64,000 bases of DNA from Glycine soja (Eukaryota > Streptophyta > Magnoliopsida > Fabales > Fabaceae). The stretch is taken from NCBI RefSeq assembly GCF_004193775.1, contig NC_041012.1, positions 14,157,223-14,221,222 on the forward strand. The letters run 5' to 3'. The notes below the pieces were generated by a model. It saw only the letters and a list, made by a program, of their open reading frames with translations. It had not been told where the DNA came from and did no database searches. The translations under genes were made by a program, and so were the position numbers. Positions 1 to 12,100 of the stretch are shown here, piece after piece (positions within the stretch are counted from its first letter, which is position 1; every line of letters begins with the position of its first letter).

Positions 1-1016
1 AATTTAAGCCAAACATAAAAGATCTTATGGATAAAAATAAAAGAAGAATTAATGGCATGTTGATTGATAGGTGTAACTACAATAAGCACTCCCACTTTGG
101 CTTTAATCTGTTTTTTTTTTTTTTTTTTTTCAATCCTTCCACTCCAAAGTAGTCATGTAATATGCCACCAAATAGGAGAAAGTTTGCAAATCTCTTAATT
201 ACTGGTTGGCAAGTGGAGTCCATTTGACCCACCTTACCTGAGCAAAGGGCACAGCTACTTGTCGTTTTCACGTTCTGGGTAAAAGGGTGACTTTTCATGT
301 ATCATATCCCATTGGATATCATATTGGCCTAAAAACATAAAATGACATAACATCTAAGAACCCTTTATTTAACGTCTTGCATTTTGAAGCAACAACTTGG
401 GTTCAATACCACAAAAGCCCTTCCTAGTTGTCAAACGAGTATAAAATGTATCAGGGATTTGGATTAGTTTTCCACTTGTCCTATACTAGAAGGGCTTTAT
501 ACGAGTGTTATTCAGTTTTGTCTTATAGTTTTTAATTTTGTCTCTTTCAGCTGAAACTAAGCCATGATGTCCATACTATACAATCTTTTCTGAGTTACTA
601 TTGAACCATTTTTTTTTTTAAATATCAACAAGAACGATCCATTCTGGGTCAGAGGAAGCTGTAGTCTTGGCATTATTCAAAGATCTTAGCTAGTAATGTG
701 CAATACATGTTTTGTGTAATTTGTATTTTGTTTCTCCTTTTTTTGACTGAAATCGATGAAGTACTTTTGTGACGGACAAAAATTATTGTAGGTGGACAAT
801 TGTTTACGAGTATGAACAAGAAAGTTAGATTTAAATAATAATAAAGAAAATCCTTTTAGTTTTTACCCAATTCAATTTTGATTCGTATGAGTTACTTCTT
901 AAGGTATTGGTTAATGCATTGTCACTCATTTGTGTTTTTTTTTCTCTTACAGCAAGGTGCCTTAAAAACATATCTTAAAACAAGTTTTTTTCCCATCTAA
1001 ATCTTACAATAAGGTT
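1..1016. other. Intergenic AT-rich sequence, no gene seen
   Basis: I see no convincing coding frame, RNA gene or element end here. There is a 20-base T run near 111-130 and other short homopolymers. The short frames present cross homopolymers and have no protein-like composition. Confidence 0.5.
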
Positions 1017-1022
1017 TTGATC

Positions 1023-1026
<4 letters not shown>

Positions 1027-1083
<57 letters not shown>
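1027..1083. repeat. (TA)n microsatellite
   Basis: An uninterrupted TA dinucleotide array of about 28 units, seen directly. It lies at the edge of a dispersed repeat (1084-1330) whose relative sits, inverted, at 12830-13075 beside another TA array. Confidence 0.95.
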
Positions 1084-1089
<6 letters not shown>

Positions 1090-1330
1090 TAACCACTTTT
1101 GTCTTTGTATTTTATATTTTATATTTGGTAACAATTTTATTCATGATCTATGAAATGATCAATTTAGTTCACAAAAATATAAATGTATTAAAAATTTAGT
1201 CCAATAGTTAAGTTATCTTAGTTTTCATTAACGTTGAGTATATACTAACGTGAAGATTGATGTGGCAAGTCCATAATTTCAAGAAGACTTTCAAAGTTAG
1301 CCAACAATATTTTGGATTAAATTATTAATA
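1084..1330. repeat. Dispersed repeat, copy 1 (MULE/MITE-like)
   Basis: This AT-rich segment contains phrases such as 'acaattttattcatgatct', 'aaaatttagtccaatagtt' and 'aagattgatgtggcaag'. Read in reverse it resembles 12830-13075 (for example 'tgatcttcacatgccac' and 'ggttggactaaattgt'). The 'lose-a-TSD-style' flank could not be defined, so class is uncertain; a non-autonomous DNA element near a TA microsatellite is the likeliest reading. Confidence 0.4.
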
Positions 1331-2522
1331 AAACTTTTTTAATTGTTGATTTTTGATTTTACGAACCTAACAACTAATTTGAGAAAAATATTCTTCCCGA
1401 TTTCATGGTAATAGATTGTTACTCAATGACATTTTGGTTCCCAATAGATATAACTTAGTGACAAAATAGTCCACCATACTTACTTGAATTTGAAGCGCAC
1501 ATTCATCATTATACTTAAAATCTTGTCATAACATAGCCAAATTGAGAAAGATGTTCAGACAAAATTTGAAAATGGATAAGAAGATTCATAGCTTATTTCA
1601 TACCAAATTCTGAAAATAATATTGTCATTAAACTTAAAATTTTGTTCATAACATAACTAAAATACTAGTAAAAATTGTAACATGACAATACCCAAAACAT
1701 ACAAAAAATGATACCAAATCATCCATGATTCTACCTGGACTTAGAACATGAAACACCCTAAAATTGGATTTACAAATACACTTCAAATATCTTTTATTTA
1801 TCTTCATAAACAAGTGAGTTCAAAGTATTTTCATGAATTTTGTAATAGAAAACGAAAAGACAGGATAATTTTTTTACTGAAATAAAACTTTTCATGAAGG
1901 CTCCTCAATCCTTTTATTTTTAATGAAAGCTATAAAATTGAAGAGAAAAAGGTCTATTTTCAAAATTGTATGCAACATATGTATTTTAAAAATATTGTTT
2001 CATTTAAAGCCACAAGTTGATTTACATAATAAATAGTTAAAATTCAAGTATAACATCTTAAAGTCTTTAAAATAACATCATGTATATATATATATATATA
2101 TATAAAGATTTGAGATGAGCCTCCATGACCACCAAACATAATTAAATATGCATCAAAGGTAAATAGTAAGTAAGTAAGATGACTAAACAAATATAAAAGT
2201 TTTCGAAACCTATGTCTATTCAAATCATTACACCAAAATGGAAAACCTAGGTCTCAAAGCAATCATCTATCTAAGCCCTATGAAATAACCATGTCACCAA
2301 GAAGGTACATGCCAAATGAAAGTGAACCCTCCAACGAGAACCCAACGAAGAACTCTCAGAAGGATCCTTTTACACTCAAAGATGCTAACCTACGAGTGAA
2401 GATTTGTCCTAATGTTCATCATCTGAACCTGAAAATGTTGGTGTAAGAGGTGAGTACTCCATCCATTTTCGAACCACAAAAATGGATGTTGTGTCCCACA
2501 TATACCCTAACAACCATCATGT
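1331..2522. other. Non-coding, partly LTR-like sequence
   Basis: No coding frame is supportable. From about 1748 the sequence 'tgaaacaccctaaaattgg' resembles the TGTAACACCCT-type start of plant gypsy LTRs, and the text continues on the far side of the solo LTR at 3708. It may be one old degraded LTR interrupted by that insertion. A second TA-rich run lies at about 2081-2104. The LTR reading is an inference. Confidence 0.3.
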
Positions 2523-2527
2523 GTGGT

Positions 2528-3702
2528 TGATGTGCCATCATTTTCTTCTATTTTCTAAACCCTTTTTGCACCATTTTAATTATTGATTGGTCTTAATTGT
2601 CAATTAATTAGGCAGTTTTATTATTTGGGCTCATTTAGCTAATTTGATGTTTTTAATCTAATTTCAGGAATTAATGAAACATTGGGCTTAATCTGGATTT
2701 TGGTTGTGGACTTGAAGAGGGCAAATAAAGCAGCGCTTACCTTAGTTAATTTCTAATTAGGAAATTTCGCAATTTTATTTTATGTTGTTCAGTGTTTATT
2801 TCGTTTTGGGCCAGAGTATTGTAATAGGGCCCAGTGACTTTGAGTGACTCTTTTTAAATAGCTGCCTTGGGATTCGTGCAGGGCATTCTATTCTGTTATG
2901 CTATTCATTATTCAGAGCTTTGTTTTTAGGGTTTTCGTTTTTCTGTTTTGATGCTTCTGAGTTCGTAATGCAATTTTACGTTTTCTGCTTCTAATTACAA
3001 TTTCGTTCTTGCTTCTTCTTCTACTCTCATTTACATTTCTGTTCCATTTTACATTTCTGTTCCATTTTACATTTCTGTTCGTTTACGTTTCCGTTCATTT
3101 ACGTTTCTGCTTCATGTTTCAATTACGTTTTCTGTTTGAATCCATGGAAGGCTAGATTTTCTGGTGTTGTTTCCTTTTGAGGATGAAGCCCAACTCTCTT
3201 TGAGGTTTCCGCTTGTAATGTGGTTTCCTGGCAGTTCTCCCTTCACCAGTAGCCCAAATTCGTGAATATTAATCAGTGCACGCTTCGTGTTCGATTAATT
3301 GCCTCTGAGCCTAACTTGCGTTCATGCTTAATGGACGAAGGGATAACTGGTGTATGTGGTGCCTAATCACGTATTGAAAACCCTAAGTTGATTTTCGCTT
3401 AGTAAATTGAAATAGGGTTGGATTAAGTGGTTGACTATTAGGGACGAATTCTCCATAACCCAGGATAAGAGAGTGACTTCTGAATCAGAGGAAACAACCC
3501 GTTTTTAATATTAGTAGTTTCGTATTCCATTTTATTTGTTCTGCTCTTTAATTACCAAACAACCAAACCCCCCCCCATCGTTACTGTTACTGCAAGTATA
3601 TTGTGAACATTTGGCTTGTCACTGCTCGTTGGGAAACGACCTAGGATCACTTCCTAGTTACTGCATTTTCATGTTTATTTGATTCGGGTACGGCCTCGAT
3701 CA
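2528..3702 (+). mobile_element. Solo LTR (family shared with 60693-61845)
   Basis: A 1,175-bp segment beginning TGATGTGCCATC and ending CTCGATCA (TG...CA), flanked by a perfect 5-bp direct repeat GTGGT (2523-2527 and 3703-3707). No internal retrotransposon sequence is attached, so this is a solo LTR left by recombination between two LTRs. A nearly identical copy with its own target duplication lies at 60693-61845. Orientation is inferred from a promoter-like stretch followed by pyrimidine-rich sequence. The coding family is unknown because no internal region is present. Confidence 0.9.
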
Positions 3703-3707
3703 GTGGT

Positions 3708-4070
3708 TGACTAGCAAACATAACTCACAACATCCTATTTCACATTCTACTCTCACACTATTATTATCTTGGGCCTAACACTGCTACTAAGCCTCTCAGG
3801 CCATCATGGCCTTACGCAACATGTGGATGACGATTGGGAGGACACGTTGATTGAGCATTTGTAGTTTAGTATTTTTCTATTCTTCTTAGCTCAATTGACA
3901 TCTCTTTGAACCTTATTTTCTCACTTTAACTTAGTTTTGATCTTAGGCAAATGATTGAGCTTAATTGATAACTGTGACTTATTTTCAGATTTTTGTGCTT
4001 ACTTGACCTATCTGCCTTGTGCAGGGCCTATAGGACACTACAGAATTCCAAATGGAGCGTGTGAGTAGTC
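3708..4070. other. Flank of solo LTR, no gene seen
   Basis: AT-rich sequence continuing the DNA interrupted by the solo LTR. I could support no coding frame or element end. It may belong to the old LTR suggested from about 1748, or to the upstream part of the gypsy LTR that ends near 5083. Confidence 0.3.
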
Positions 4071-5083
4071 CTTGAAAAGATAAGAAAAATATATTCAATT
4101 TTGTCACAAATAAGCATGGGCCATTTATGCCATTTCAAGGGTCAAACTGGGCTTGAAAGTCAGAACCTCTACACTTGAGTAGTTGGGCTGCGAGTTTGGG
4201 CTTTGTTTTGTGTAATTAGTTTAATTAGGTAGATTAGATGGGCCAAATCAAGTCCCATCCCTTCCTTCTGAGTAGTCACTATATATATTAGTGTAAGTTA
4301 GTTAGTTAGTTACTTCATTTTATAAAAAAAACAAATTTAGTTACTTGTTGTGTAGGCTTTAGGATCAAACTCTTTTATCTCTTTTTCTCTCAATTGTTCT
4401 TCATTCTTCTTCCTCTTTTCACTTCTGTTCTTCCTTTCTCTTGCACAAATTTCATGGATTTTCCATTGGTGATGATCATGGAAGGCTAAGAACTTAATCA
4501 ATCCAAGGATCCACTCCAAGCAAGGCTGAATTTGAGTTCTGGTTTAGTATTTCTAATCTTTGTGAATGCTCATCTTTTTCTTGAATCCTATTTTTTTATT
4601 TTCATGATTATGATTATGCTTAGGATTGAAAAAAAATTAGGTTATGGATTTATTTCCTAATTTTTAAATTTAATCACAAATTGTTTGAATGATTTTTCAA
4701 CCTAATTTGTGATCTCAAATAATTTAGGGATTGATTCGATCGAACTATCTCTAATGCATTTGACTGAACTTTCACACTCTGAACATCATTCATAGTAACT
4801 GTGATAATTTGATTTGCATTGGTTTGGTGAATTGTATTGATTCTATTAAACTTGATTCATATTCTATTTTGTTTTGTTCTATTCTATTTCTTCATCTCTG
4901 TTTTTGTGTTTTCACATTCCTTTACATTCGCCTACAAACTATTCATTGAAATTCTCCTTGCTTTTTATAAGTGAATTGAAGTAGGAACCAAAATGAATTG
5001 TATCTATGAGTCAACCTAGGTTAATCCTATACTATAGAATTTCCTAGTTTTATTTGTTTTGGAGCGATTTGACAGTCATTATG
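4071..5083 (+). mobile_element. 5' LTR of truncated gypsy element (start uncertain)
   Basis: The segment runs up to a tRNA primer-binding-like site at 5089 and contains a TATA-like motif (CTATATATAT, about 4277-4287). Its last ~100 bp match, in reverse, 37683-37805 next to the primer site of the minus-strand gypsy copy (shared 'cctagttttatttgttttg'). The right edge near 5083 is supported by that comparison. The left edge is not visible to me and is a guess. Confidence 0.55.
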
Positions 5084-5088
5084 AAAAC

Positions 5089-5106
5089 TGGCGTTGTTGT
5101 CGGGGA
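5089..5106 (+). other. Gypsy primer-binding site
   Basis: The sequence TGGCGTTGTTGTCGGGGA follows the LTR end by a few bases. It is a degraded form of the TGGCGCCGTTGCCGGGGA-type site that plant Athila/Tat-like gypsy elements use to prime reverse transcription. The equivalent site of the minus copy is at 37663-37680. Confidence 0.75.
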
Positions 5107-5534
5107 TATGATTCATTGTGTGCCAATCTTGATTCACTGATAGTTGACATTAGTATAGTAGTATAGGTTTGCATCTGTCTATTAGAAAAAGAAAAAAAAT
5201 ACACATTTGTGCATGTTTTACATTTTATAACATTCTGCATTTTGTGCATTATCTTTCTTCATACACCAACTGTTTGACATATTGCATTGGCCTTGTTAGT
5301 ATTGTTGTGTAAGATATGGTGAGTAATGGAGTGTTTTACATTGAGCATTAGAGTAGAGTAGTGGTAAAATAGAGTAGTAGTGTAGAGGAGTAGTGTTGTG
5401 CATAGTGTAGTGTATTGTGAGTTGCAGAAGTAAACTATCTTGTGGAGTTTGGCTTCACAACTTGGTGTCCATAGTTTATCCCTTATTCTGAGAAAAATTA
5501 TCCCCTTTGGGTTTAGGTTTGGGTCAAAATTGGC

Positions 5535-6170
5535 AAATTCAATTTAGTGGACAAAACTCCTGTTGCTGCCAGACAATTGATTTCCAACATGGAAGCAAAT
5601 TACCAGTAATTTGGTACTAGAGTTGCTGCACCATCCAGAGCTACTGTAAGTGAAGTTTTTGTTTCTATGGTTGCTGACAATCAAAGGTTGGAGAATAAAT
5701 TTACAGAGTTGACATCCCTTGTGAGGCAGCTAGCCATTGGTCAACAACAGAATGTGATGGCAGCCAATCAACCAAGGTTGTGTGGTATATGTTGTGCTCC
5801 TAATCATTCAACATATGCATGTTCCACACTCCAAGAAATAGAACAAATTGCTGATGTTTCTTCCATGCAACTTGGATAGCCATTCAAACCTCAACAACAA
5901 TAATATAATCCTTACTCCAACACCTATAATCATGTTTGGAGAGATCATTCGAACTTGAGGTATTGTCTTGGTCCATAATAACAACAATAGACACAACAAC
6001 AATAGCCATTCAGACAACAATAGTTTCAACCTTCCATAAACAAATATCTAGCTCGTCTTTTCAGACAATAACAACAATTCCAACAATCTACACCTACAAC
6101 TACACAGCCTGTGCAAAATAGCAGTTTTGGACCTCTTGGATGGAGGGTGGAAGTCAATATTCCCCTCTTG
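5535..6170 (+). pseudogene. Gypsy gag, C-terminal part, with many stops
   Basis: One frame reads through a Gag tail. Residues near 5667-5876 include a helical stretch and a zinc-knuckle-like CGICC...NHSTYAC segment, followed by a glutamine-rich region. The frame is broken by eight TAA/TAG codons (5877, 5901, 5976, 5979, 5988, 6003, 6021, 6069), almost all inside runs of CAA codons. The stops look like decayed glutamine codons. Gag would have packaged the element's RNA; this copy cannot make it. Confidence 0.75.
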
Positions 6171-6171
6171 A

Positions 6172-6640
6172 ATGCCATCAAATAGATTCCAAAATATGAA
6201 AAATTTCTTGAAGGATTCGTGCACTCATAAGAGGAAGCTGAAGGGAAATCAACAAGTGAAGATAGGCAGAAATGTTTCTACACTTATACAGGGCAAAAGT
6301 GTTGCTGCCATTCCACCATCCACCTTGCCACAGAAGTGCAAAGATTCTAGCACCTTTACTGTCCTTTGTACCATTGGAGATTTCACTTTTATAGATGCCA
6401 TGCTTAACCTTGGAGCCTCAATTAATGTCATGTCCACATTAGTTTACAGATCATTACATGTTGGCGATCTAAAACCCCCTAGTGTTGTCATCCGTCTAAC
6501 CAATTAGAGTGATATGATTCCACTTGGAGTCATTGAAGAAGTGTTGGTGCGAGTTAAGGATTTGATTTTTCTAGTAGATTTTTACATTTTGGATATAAAG
6601 AATGAGTCTTTTAGCCATGGGTCCACATTGATCCTAAGGA
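6172..6640 (+). pseudogene. Gypsy aspartic protease region, catalytic Asp replaced
   Basis: The frame at 6172-6507 encodes the retropepsin region of a plant gypsy polyprotein. The motif that should carry the catalytic aspartate reads LNLGASINV, with AAC at 6406-6408. The related minus copy (37194-37532) keeps LDLGASINV. A stop at 6505-6507 interrupts the frame, and recognisable sequence (IPLGVIEE...) continues to about 6640. The product would be inactive both by the D-to-N change and by the stop. Confidence 0.75.
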
Positions 6641-6651
6641 GATGATTTTTT

Positions 6652-7596
6652 ATGACAACCAGGACAAAAATTGATGTGCATCCAGGAACTCTTTCCATGG
6701 AATTTGGTGATGATGTTGTGCATTTGAACATTTTTGAGGCCATGAGACATTCTTTAGATGAGCATTTTGTTTTCCTCGTAGATGTCATTGATGATGCAGT
6801 AGATAGAGTAGATATTTGTACAAATTTACTTTATGATTTTTTTGATTTTGATCTTGGTTCTTTTGATTATACCTGTGATAATTTTGACGAGTCTGCTACT
6901 GTATGTAGTATTTGTGTAGAGATTTCCTCTGCAATTCACTTTGGTTGTGATGCAGGTGTAGGTTTTGATCCTCTTGTTTCTCTTTCACCAGTCGCCAACC
7001 TTCCTTTGCTTTCCACCATTCAGCCACCTTCCTTGGAGCTGAAACCACTACCTGAGCACCTTAAATATGCTTATTTAGATGATGCTCGGAAGCTCCCAGT
7101 CATCATATCTAGCAGCCTTTCACTTGAGCATGAGGATATGTTGCCATATGTTTTGAGAGGCCACAAAAAGGCCATTAGGTGGACACTTGTTGACCTTCCT
7201 GGAATAAATCCTTCCATATGCATGCATCGAATACTTTTGGAGGATGATTCCAGGCTTGTAAGGCAACCACAGAGGAGGTTGAATCCCACCATTCTTGATG
7301 TGGTGAAGAAGGAAGTGATGAAGCTACTAGCTACAAGGATCATTTATCCCATTTTAGATAGCACTTGGGTTTCACCTGCCCAAGTGGTCCCAATGAAGTC
7401 GGACATCACTATTGTGAGGAATCAGGATAATGAGTTGATCCCAACTAGAGTGGCCAACAGTTGGTGAGTTTGCATTGATCATAGGAGACTGAACCAAACA
7501 ACTCGTAAGGATCACTTCCCTCTCCCATTCATTTATCAGGTTCTGGAGAGGTTGGCAGGTAAATCACATTATTGCTTTCTTGATGGTTTTATTGAT
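6652..7596 (+). pseudogene. Gypsy protease-RT linker and N-terminal RT, truncated
   Basis: The open part (6652-7467, 271 aa) covers the linker and the beginning of reverse transcriptase: RQPQRRLNPTILDVVKKEV, then a YPILDSTWVSPAQVVP segment typical of plant gypsy RT. A TGA follows at 7465-7467; the same frame continues with VCIDHRRLNQTTRKDHFPLPFI and a degraded LDG box. Homology stops abruptly at about 7596, where the inverted repeat begins. No YXDD box, RNase H or integrase is present, so the 3' two thirds of the element are gone. Confidence 0.8.
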
Positions 7597-8231
7597 GTTT
7601 TCTTACTAATCATGGTCATTTGATTTTTGTGTTTATTCCTTTTATAATAAACTCACCCTTTCAATTTTTGTAATGTGTGGTTGATACCTATGATGATCAT
7701 GAACCTTCATTCATGGGAGAAGATGGACAACAATAGATTACATGGAGTGAGATTCTTTTGTTGAAGCTACCAAGCCAACGTGATGGCGTTGGGATTATTT
7801 TGGGAGAGAGTTGTATTTTGTTAATCAACTCCTTCGTAGTTGGTTCTATAGTTCTTTTGAATTGAGGATGTAAATCACAAATTTAATTAACTCAATACAC
7901 ATCATTCACATGACAGAAAGTAAATCAGTTCATGCATATAATTAAATCAGTGATTTACATCCTCAATTCAAAAGAACTATAGAACCAACTACGAAGGAGT
8001 TGATTAACAAAACACAATTGTCTCCCAAAATAATCTCAATGCCATCACGTTGGCTTGGCGGCTCCAACAAAAGAATCTCATTCCATGTAATCTACTATTG
8101 TCCATCTGCTCCCACGAATGAAGGTTCGCAATCATTATAGGTATCAACCACATGATACAAAAATTGCAAGGGTGAGTTTATTATAAAATGAATCAACATG
8201 AAAATCAAATGACCATGATTAATAAGAAAAC
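7597..8231. repeat. 282-bp inverted repeat with 71-bp spacer
   Basis: The left arm 7597-7878 and right arm 7950-8231 are reverse complements of equal length, with scattered mismatches. For example, GTTTTCTTACTAATCATGG on the left pairs with CCATGATTAATAAGAAAAC on the right. The spacer is 7879-7949. Both arms belong to the downstream end of the gypsy LTR family at 8232-11716, so this is two oppositely oriented LTR tails meeting. A transcript would fold into a long hairpin. Confidence 0.9.
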
Positions 8232-8756
8232 ATTAACAAATATCATACTCATACACAAATGTCCATTAGTCCAACAAACATTCAACAAGTAGTCATTAGC
8301 TTTCCATGATTTCAATCAATCTTACTCAATATGATGCATGCACTTGACCTCAACTCTCAAATGCAATGTGGTACCATTCTTCAGGAATTAGCCTAAGCAT
8401 GTCCACGTGACACTCTCACTTAGGAAAACTAGGCAGCAAGTGTTGAGGTCTTCCTGTCATGCACAAGCAACTCCCCCTTAGTGATTACCCTGAGTCTCAA
8501 GGGAGTTCCAAACTAAGTGACATGTCCCTATGTACAAGTATTTCCCCTTGTGAGAAACTAAAAGTACTTACTAACAAAGTTTATACTATTTTCATAGAAT
8601 ATGAAGTATGAAATGTGGGCACCATCAAGGCACTAACCGTGGATAATTAAAGAGTCTAAGCCATCCCTTTCCAGAGATGCCTAAAACTCTTTAACCACTC
8701 TATTTCCCCCACCAGGGATATCCATCATGGTCACTGCACCTCCCATGCACATACAC

Positions 8757-9215
8757 AACATACATAATCACAATGACATTTTCAATGTCAACAATATCTC
8801 ACCGCAATGTAATTATCAACATCAACATCATCTCATCTCAATTTCATTTTCAACATCAATATCATCTCATTTCAATGACATTATCATCATCTCATCTCAT
8901 TGTCATTTTCAACATCAACATCATCTCATCTCAATGACATTATCATCATCAACATCATCTTATCTCATTGACATTACCAACATCAACATCATCTCATTTC
9001 AATATTATCATCAATAACAACATCACCTCATGTCACATTATCTTCAATAACAACATTATTCTTATATCAATATTATCACCAATAACATCGTCATTCTTTA
9101 TCAATATTATCAACAATAACAACATCATTCTTTATCAATATTGTCATCAATAACAACATCACCTCATACCAACATTATCATCGATAACAACATCATCAAT
9201 AATTACATCCCACAA
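8757..9215 (-). repeat. ATC/CAA-rich low-complexity tract within gypsy LTR
   Basis: About 460 bp of imperfect 'catcatctcatctcaatgacattatcatcaac'-type units; in LTR orientation this reads as TGATGTTGATGATGAT. Equivalent tracts occur at about 33690-33960 and 42600-42915 in the other two LTR copies, with different lengths. The predicted peptides rich in His/Ile/Ser are artefacts of the repeat. Confidence 0.85.
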
Positions 9216-9913
9216 ATACATATAAATTTCATGCCTGAGATTCACACTTCCCAGGTCTTCAAACCACATAAGTCTAATAAAATGATACTATCATTTATCA
9301 GTAGTTGATGTATCGCATCCTATTAGTCGAAAACATTATTTTTCTTGAAAACCAGCATGCATAGGGACAAACATACATTCCCATAATTGGGTTCCTTGGC
9401 CTCAATTATGGTATCAAATCCATAAATTATAATAAACTCCCTTCACCTATCAAGAGCTCTCCATTAGCTCTTCTCTGCGTCGCTCATAGGCCTTATTTGT
9501 TCCCGTTCGTTGGTCCAAACGCAAAGTTCTATATACCAAATTGAAGGGAATTTAGTATAGATTTCAAAAACAAGGTTAATAATAACATTAGGGGTCAAAT
9601 ACCCCTACAAAATAAAAAAGGCTAAGGGGTGTTTCGAGTTCTACTACAAAGAGCGGTCATTTTGAAATTCCGACCATGCCAGTGTGATACAGGTTTAGTG
9701 AAGGTCATGAAAATAACATCAATTTTATAAAAAGGTAACTTCTATAATGTCTCATTTTCAAGGGTTTTTCAAAGGAAGTATAAAAACATCCTATTATGAT
9801 ACCCATAACACAAGAGACACTAAGAGAGGCTCAAACTAATCAGGAGAAAGGTGTAGAAGTCAAGATTACCTCAGAGAAACTACAAAAATAATTGAGAGTT
9901 TCTCCACTGAATC

Positions 9914-11390
9914 TGTTAGTCACCTTATAGAACGAACTTTTGTATAGAAATAATTTTCCAAAACTTGTATAGTTCCCTAATTTATGGTTATTTTGTAGTA
10001 ATTTTTGTAAATAAATTTTGTTTTATGGATAAAGCTGTCTCTAGAATATATCTATTGGATTTAATGATGAAATATGTGCAATTTCAGGTGAAAAAGAGGC
10101 TAAGTCATGAAGTGCCAAAAGTGACAGTTGAGCTTAGCTCATCAATGGGCTAAGCGCGGATTCACCGCTAAGTGCAGCTTCAACGTGCTTAGCGCAACAG
10201 AAGAATCTGGCAGGGCATCAATATCAAGGCCACGCGCTAAGCACGAGATCAGTGCGCTAAGCGCAATAGTTGTCTTCAGTAAGGCTCAGTGCACGACTGA
10301 CGCGCTAAGCTCAAATCCACTTACTCGCGCTAAGCGCAAGGGTGGCGCTAAGCACAACGTCACGAATTTAGAGCCTATTTAAAACCTGTCTTGTGCAGAA
10401 TTAGGGTAAGAACTTGAAGAAGGGCCAGGGCACAGAATTCTACAACACACCACAGTGCCTATTTCGGGAATAGAGCTCTGGAGGCAGCAAGAGGAGCAGC
10501 TTTTGTAAAGATACCTAAGTTTTGTAAGCTTATTATTGTTAGGGTTTCTTCTGTAATGGCTGGCTAAACACCCTAGTTGGGGATTTCTAATCAACAGCTG
10601 ATGTAAATACTTAATATCTAATTGATTATGTTTTCTATGTTCAAGGCTTCCTTCAATGCTTAATGTTTCTATGCTTTTGGTCTGATCACCCATTTGTGTG
10701 CATAGTTAGGTGACTTTAGCATTGGGAAATGTACTGTTGCCTTAGAACTTGATTGAAGCAGGATCGAAACTTAGTCTTACAATAAGGATCTGCAGATTAA
10801 GTTTTGATTTTAATTATGTTGTTACAATAATGCTGTTTAGTCTAGGCCTAGTCTTACAAGAAGGATCTGCGGGCGAAGCTTAGGCTAAATTAGGCTAAAC
10901 TTTCATAAGCTGCTTGAGTTGAGTCTAGTCTTACAAGAGGGATCTGCGGACGAAACTCAGTTTAAGTTAGTCTAAACCTAATAGGGCCGTCTAAATTGGG
11001 CCTAGTCCAACAAGATGGATCTGAGGACGAAGCTTGGATTGATTCGATCTGACGAGGGATCGAGGTTTAGTAATTTAGGCTACAACATAGAGCACAAGAG
11101 CATGATTGATTAGAGAAATATATTTATATGCATAAACTTGTTTGTTAGAAAGACCTAACATTTCTACCTACTGTTGTCACTTTTACTTTGCATTTTATAG
11201 TTTTTATCATAAAAGTTTAGTTTAAATTCTGTTTGAAATTATCAATCATACATTTTCTCTCAACAATGCTTCATTTCTGAACTTAACTCATGCTAACATT
11301 AGTTTCCTGTGTTCGATACTCGGATTCATCCGTTTTAATTTTTAAATACTTGAAGATCCGATGCGCTTTCCGGCAAACCGGATTTCCCTT
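9914..11390 (+). mobile_element. Probable solo LTR (GCGCTAAGCGCA-rich gypsy family)
   Basis: It begins TGTTAGTCACC and contains repeated GCTAAGCGC words (10130-10350), then the series 'gtcttacaagaaggatctgcg' and the end block 'ttcgatactcggattcatccg...gatccgatgcgc'. The same architecture is seen at 15621-16959. Flanks are GAATC (9909-9913) and GAATA (11391-11395), a 4-of-5 match. The right edge is therefore probable, not certain. It sits inside the minus-strand gypsy LTR. Confidence 0.65.
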
Positions 11391-11717
11391 GAATATATTT
11401 CTACAGATCTTGCTTAGCGAGCTCGTATCGCTAAGCGGAAATCCACTTTTGGTGCTGAGCGTGACATTTTGCGAGGAGCGCAATTTCTCTCGGGTTGGGA
11501 TTTATGCTGAGCAGTTTTATTGGAACAAGTTTAGGTAAAACTTGAAATCTCATAATTTCAACTTAAGTCAATAAAACTCTACATAACTCAACATCCACAT
11601 CAAGCATATCACACATGGCTAATTCACACAACACCTCAACTTATCCAAATCAATCAAATAACACAAGAATTACATTAAACATCAATTTTAAGTTATCGAA
11701 ATTGCAGGGCGTTACAC

Positions 11718-12100
11718 TGAAGACCTGGGGAATGTGAATCCCATGCATGAGTTTATATGTGTATATGGGGAATTCGATTGCTTGTAATGTTGATGACAAT
11801 GAGATGAGATGATGTTGATGTTGATGATGTCATTGAGATGTATGCTTGTTGTGTACGTACATGAGGGTGTAGTGATCCTGTTTGAATATCCCTAGAAAGG
11901 GAAGACGATTGGTTTAAAAATTATAAGCATCCCTGGAGAGGGAAGGTTTTTTTTTTTTTTTTTTTTAATTTTTACCTATCCGAGGTCAGTGTATTGTTGG
12001 AGCCCATGTTTCATACTACATAATTGCGTGAAAATAGTATAATCTTGTCAGTAAGTACCTGTGGTTCTTCATGAGGAAAAATTGTGGTACGAGGTAGGTC
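11718..12100 (+). mobile_element. Fragment of the 32322-type gypsy LTR, plus strand
   Basis: From 'gaagacctggggaatgtgaatcccatgc' to 'tcatgaggaaaaattg' it follows the second half of the LTR at 33605-34170, including the GAT-rich tract and the 'tttcatact...gaaaatagtataa' block. It abuts the 5' end of the minus-strand LTR (11716) head to head. A 22-base T run lies near 11947. Confidence 0.7.

Larger units (their letters stand above)
7950..11716 (-). mobile_element. Gypsy LTR, minus strand, carrying a nested solo LTR
   Basis: Read in reverse it starts TGTAACGCCCTGCAATTTCG at 11716 and follows the LTRs at 32322-34280 and 41325-43032: the GCTTAGCGAG segment, the 'aaaatgagacattgtagaagttacctttttataaaattgatg'-type block, a GAT-rich tract, and a tail with 'tggaactcccttgagactc'. 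The body is interrupted at 9914-11390 by another LTR. No internal coding region is attached in the correct orientation. It is probably a solo or truncated LTR; its 3' end is either at 7950 or across the spacer at 7879. Confidence 0.75.

Noticed and set aside
77..298. 73-aa minus-strand frame
   Set aside because: It runs through a poly-A/T tract (KKKKKK) and shows no motif; likely chance.
8727..9153. His/Ile/Ser-rich frames
   Set aside because: Translation of the ATC/CAA-rich tract of a gypsy LTR.
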